Shown: positions 62,385-64,000 of the stretch, piece by piece
How the letters are laid out: each line of letters opens with the position of its first letter
How positions within the stretch are numbered: the stretch's first letter is position 1
Source of the DNA: Pseudidiomarina aquimaris
GTDB taxonomy: Bacteria; Pseudomonadota; Gammaproteobacteria; Enterobacterales; Alteromonadaceae
Assembly (NCBI RefSeq): GCF_003987395.1
Contig: NZ_PIPT01000004.1
Coordinates: 124,001-188,000 of the forward strand
Length of the DNA stretch: 64,000 nt
Reading direction: 5' to 3'
The notes under the pieces: generated by a model
The model's input: the letters and a program-made list of their open reading frames with translations, nothing else
Told to the model about the DNA's origin: nothing
Databases searched by the model: none
Position numbers and translations under genes: made by a program

Positions 62385-63749
62385 ATGAAAACACTAATAA
62401 AAACGCTCGTCGCTCTGGCTTTGACAAGCACTCAAGCAGGCGCTTGGGCGCAGCCAGCCGAGCAAGGGCGTGTCATTGCTAATGCCGACAACTACAGCGT
62501 GCTCAGCTATCAAGACCGCATCGGTCCAGAGAACCGCATGCTGACCACCCGATTAACCGAGTTATTGCCACAGCTCATGGCAGAAACTGAGCTCGATATG
62601 TGGCTGGTTATCAACCGCGAATATGCGGAGGATCCAGTCTATTACACGCTGGTACCACAACCGACTTTTGCGGCACGGCGCACCACCATGCTGGTGTTTA
62701 ACCGCTTAGCCGACGGCACCATCGAGCGCCTGTCGGTCAACCGCTATCCATTGGGTGAACCCTATGAGTCGGCCTGGGCTGGCGGCGAACTCGATGCACA
62801 GTGGCAAGCTTTGGCTGACCTGATTGCTGACAAAGACCCGCAACGAATTGGCATAAACGTCTCGCGCGATTGGCCCGTCGCTGATGGTCTTAGCCACGGT
62901 TTGCACCAGCGTTTACAAGAAGCGTTACCTGAGCCACTCGAACAACGCCTCGTGTCCGCTGAAGATCTCATTGTGCGCTGGGTCGAGACCCGTACAGCAG
63001 AAGAAATTGAAATCTACCCTCAGGTGGTAAGCTTGGCACGCGGGGTTATCGCCGAAGCCTTCAGCAACCGTGTGATCACACCCGGTATAACAACCACCCA
63101 AGACGTAGCATGGTATATCCGCGAACGCTTTGCCGAACTGCAGTTGCCGGTGTGGTTCATGCCTTATGTAACCCTACAACGTAAGGGCCAAGGCTGTACC
63201 GACGAACAGCCTTTCTGTGGACAAAGTGACAAAACCATTCAAAGAGGCGACGTTATTCACACAGATGTGGGTATTTGTTACCTGAAACTGTGTACAGATA
63301 CCCAAGAGCTGGGCTATGTGCTTAATTTTGGCGAAACCGACGTGCCGGCTGAATTAAAAGCTGCGATGGCGGTGGGCAACAAGTGGCAAGACCATTTAAC
63401 TGACGCCTTTACGGTGGGTCGCACAGGCAACGAAGTGCTAGAAGCGACTATCGCGAAAACCACCGCGGAAAGCATGATCACCAGCACCTACACCCATCCA
63501 CTTGGCTTCTACGGGCACGCCCCTGGGCCAACGATTGGCATGTGGGATAACCAAGGTCCCACACCTATCCGTGGCGACTGGCCTTTGTATGCCAATACCG
63601 CCTATGCGATTGAAGGAAATGCCAAAGTGCCACTAGCCATGTGGGACGGCCAAAATGTGCAGATTATGCTCGAGCAAAGTGCGCTATTTGACGGTGAGAA
63701 GGTGACTTACATAGCGGGTCGCCAGACGCAATGGCATGTGATTCGTTAG
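62385..63749 (+). CDS. Exported M24-family metallopeptidase
   Basis: The pita-bread-fold peptidase family M24 includes Xaa-Pro dipeptidases and creatinases. I place the start at ATG 62385 because it has an AAGGTAG ribosome site and begins a clean signal peptide (MKTLIKTLVALALTSTQAGAWAQ), so the enzyme is periplasmic; an upstream ATG at 62304 would disrupt that. The five metal ligands can be picked out: Asp in IHTDVGICY and LCTDTQ, His in FYGHAPGPTIG, Glu in YAIEGNAK and Glu in IMLEQSALF. Specificity is unknown; peptide scavenging fits. An N-terminal creatinase-like domain occupies about residues 30-210. Confidence 0.9.
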   Translation: MKTLIKTLVALALTSTQAGAWAQPAEQGRVIANADNYSVLSYQDRIGPENRMLTTRLTELLPQLMAETELDMWLVINREYAEDPVYYTLVPQPTFAARRTTMLVFNRLADGTIERLSVNRYPLGEPYESAWAGGELDAQWQALADLIADKDPQRIGINVSRDWPVADGLSHGLHQRLQEALPEPLEQRLVSAEDLIVRWVETRTAEEIEIYPQVVSLARGVIAEAFSNRVITPGITTTQDVAWYIRERFAELQLPVWFMPYVTLQRKGQGCTDEQPFCGQSDKTIQRGDVIHTDVGICYLKLCTDTQELGYVLNFGETDVPAELKAAMAVGNKWQDHLTDAFTVGRTGNEVLEATIAKTTAESMITSTYTHPLGFYGHAPGPTIGMWDNQGPTPIRGDWPLYANTAYAIEGNAKVPLAMWDGQNVQIMLEQSALFDGEKVTYIAGRQTQWHVIR

Positions 63750-63750
63750 T

Positions 63751-63789
63751 CGTTATTCGTTATTCGTTATTCGTTATTCGTTATTCGTT
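63751..63789. repeat. Heptamer tandem repeat (ATTCGTT)n
   Basis: Five full copies of ATTCGTT (63755-63789) preceded by a partial CGTT (63751-63754), lying two bases after the M24 peptidase stop and just before the ribosome site of the next gene. The peptidase's last codons also read ATTCGTT (63741-63747). Confidence 0.9.
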
Positions 63790-63802
63790 AATGGAGTAGA
63801 TT

Positions 63803-64000
63803 ATGGCGCATTCGTTTCAGAGCATATGTGTGTATTGTGGGGCGAATCCGGGATTCAGCCCAGTCTATAAAGATGCCGCTTTGCAACTCGCCGATGAGCT
63901 TTGTCGCGCCGGTATCACTCTCGTCTATGGTGGCTCCAGCGTTGGCCTCATGGGTATCCTTGCCGACCGAGTATTAAGTAACGGCGGCAAGGTCATTGGT
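63803..64000 (+). CDS. LOG-family protein (TIGR00730), 5' part
   Basis: The first 66 codons of a Rossmann-fold LOG-family protein, running off the window. The start MAHSFQSICVYCGANPG (SICVYCGxNPG) and the P-loop-like VYGGSSVGLMGILAD are the N-terminal signatures of the family. Members include cytokinin-riboside 5'-monophosphate phosphoribohydrolases and bacterial nucleotide 5'-monophosphate nucleosidases such as PpnN. The ribosome site GGAG precedes ATG 63803. The catalytic PGGxGT region would lie beyond the window. Confidence 0.88.
   Translation, partial: MAHSFQSICVYCGANPGFSPVYKDAALQLADELCRAGITLVYGGSSVGLMGILADRVLSNGGKVIG

Noticed and set aside
63751-63789. Possible CRISPR array
   Set aside because: The unit is a 7-base direct tandem repeat without spacers, and there are no cas genes.

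Overview
The window reads as a stretch of chromosome from a marine gammaproteobacterium of the order Alteromonadales, most likely in or near Idiomarinaceae. The basis is close recognisable similarity of housekeeping proteins (Rho, RhlB, SpoT, TatD, TrmH) to the E. coli/Shewanella type, a Pseudomonas-like aspartate-type HemB, conserved gammaproteobacterial gene blocks (ubiE-ubiJ-ubiB-tatABC-tatD, gmk-rpoZ-spoT, ubiD-fre, trxA/rho/rhlB/gppA), mid-range GC content and several peptidase and amino-acid uptake genes. The family-level assignment is inference. I see no phage, insertion sequence, CRISPR array, rRNA or tRNA. Genes are tightly packed; no stretch over 300 bases lacks a gene (the longest gaps are about 210-245 bases, at 14356-14600, 9459-9673 and 48481-48687, and each holds regulatory structure).

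Layout. 1-4.5 kb: the 5' part of recC, a lipoprotein with a DUF442 phosphatase-like fold, tRNA hydroxylase trhO, a Dps ferritin and a small membrane protein. 4.5-9.7 kb: a thiamine uptake operon on the minus strand, consisting of a TPP riboswitch, TonB-dependent receptor, PnuC/PnuT-type permease, small-molecule kinase and MFS protein. 9.7-17.2 kb: fre-ubiD, an exo/endonuclease-family membrane protein, rho, trxA, rhlB and a short gppA-like gene. 17.2-28.5 kb: hemB, a membrane diguanylate cyclase, tatD, an unknown exported protein, tatCBA, ubiB, ubiJ, ubiE, recG and trmH, all on the minus strand. 28.6-36.7 kb: a pseudouridine synthase, an exported M20 peptidase, then an acyl/acetyl-CoA group: CoA-transferase/GNAT fusion, histone-deacetylase-family enzyme, acyl-CoA ligase and GNAT/nitrilase fusion. 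36.8-41.7 kb: a NhaC-family transporter preceded by MetJ-like boxes (probably the methionine transporter MetT), ridA, spoT, rpoZ and gmk. 41.8-48.6 kb: lemA, an M48 protease, a lipoprotein hydrolase and the methionine genes metY, hom and metX with MetJ-like boxes. 48.7-64 kb: yajQ, a PAS-GGDEF cyclase, a YraQ-type permease, dGTPase, a Fur-box-preceded siderophore-type receptor, a GAF-PAS-LOV-GGDEF-EAL protein, an amino-acid permease, two photolyase/cryptochrome genes in tandem, an exported M24 peptidase and the start of a LOG-family gene.

The main themes are co-regulated nutrient acquisition (thiamine by riboswitch; methionine by MetJ at three separate promoters; iron by Fur), cyclic-di-GMP signalling (three GGDEF proteins plus YajQ, one probably sensing blue light beside photolyase genes), and a CoA-linked acylation/deacylation cluster. 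At the sequence level, most convergent gene pairs end in GC-rich or palindromic hairpins overlapping one or both stop codons, and there is a small family of intergenic inverted repeats (28.5 and 35.2 kb) plus a heptamer tandem repeat at 63.75 kb. No single wholly new system stands out; the strongest leads are the LOV c-di-GMP protein with the photolyase pair, the MetJ-MetT assignment, the CoA-transferase-GNAT/deacetylase pair and the stop-codon hairpins.
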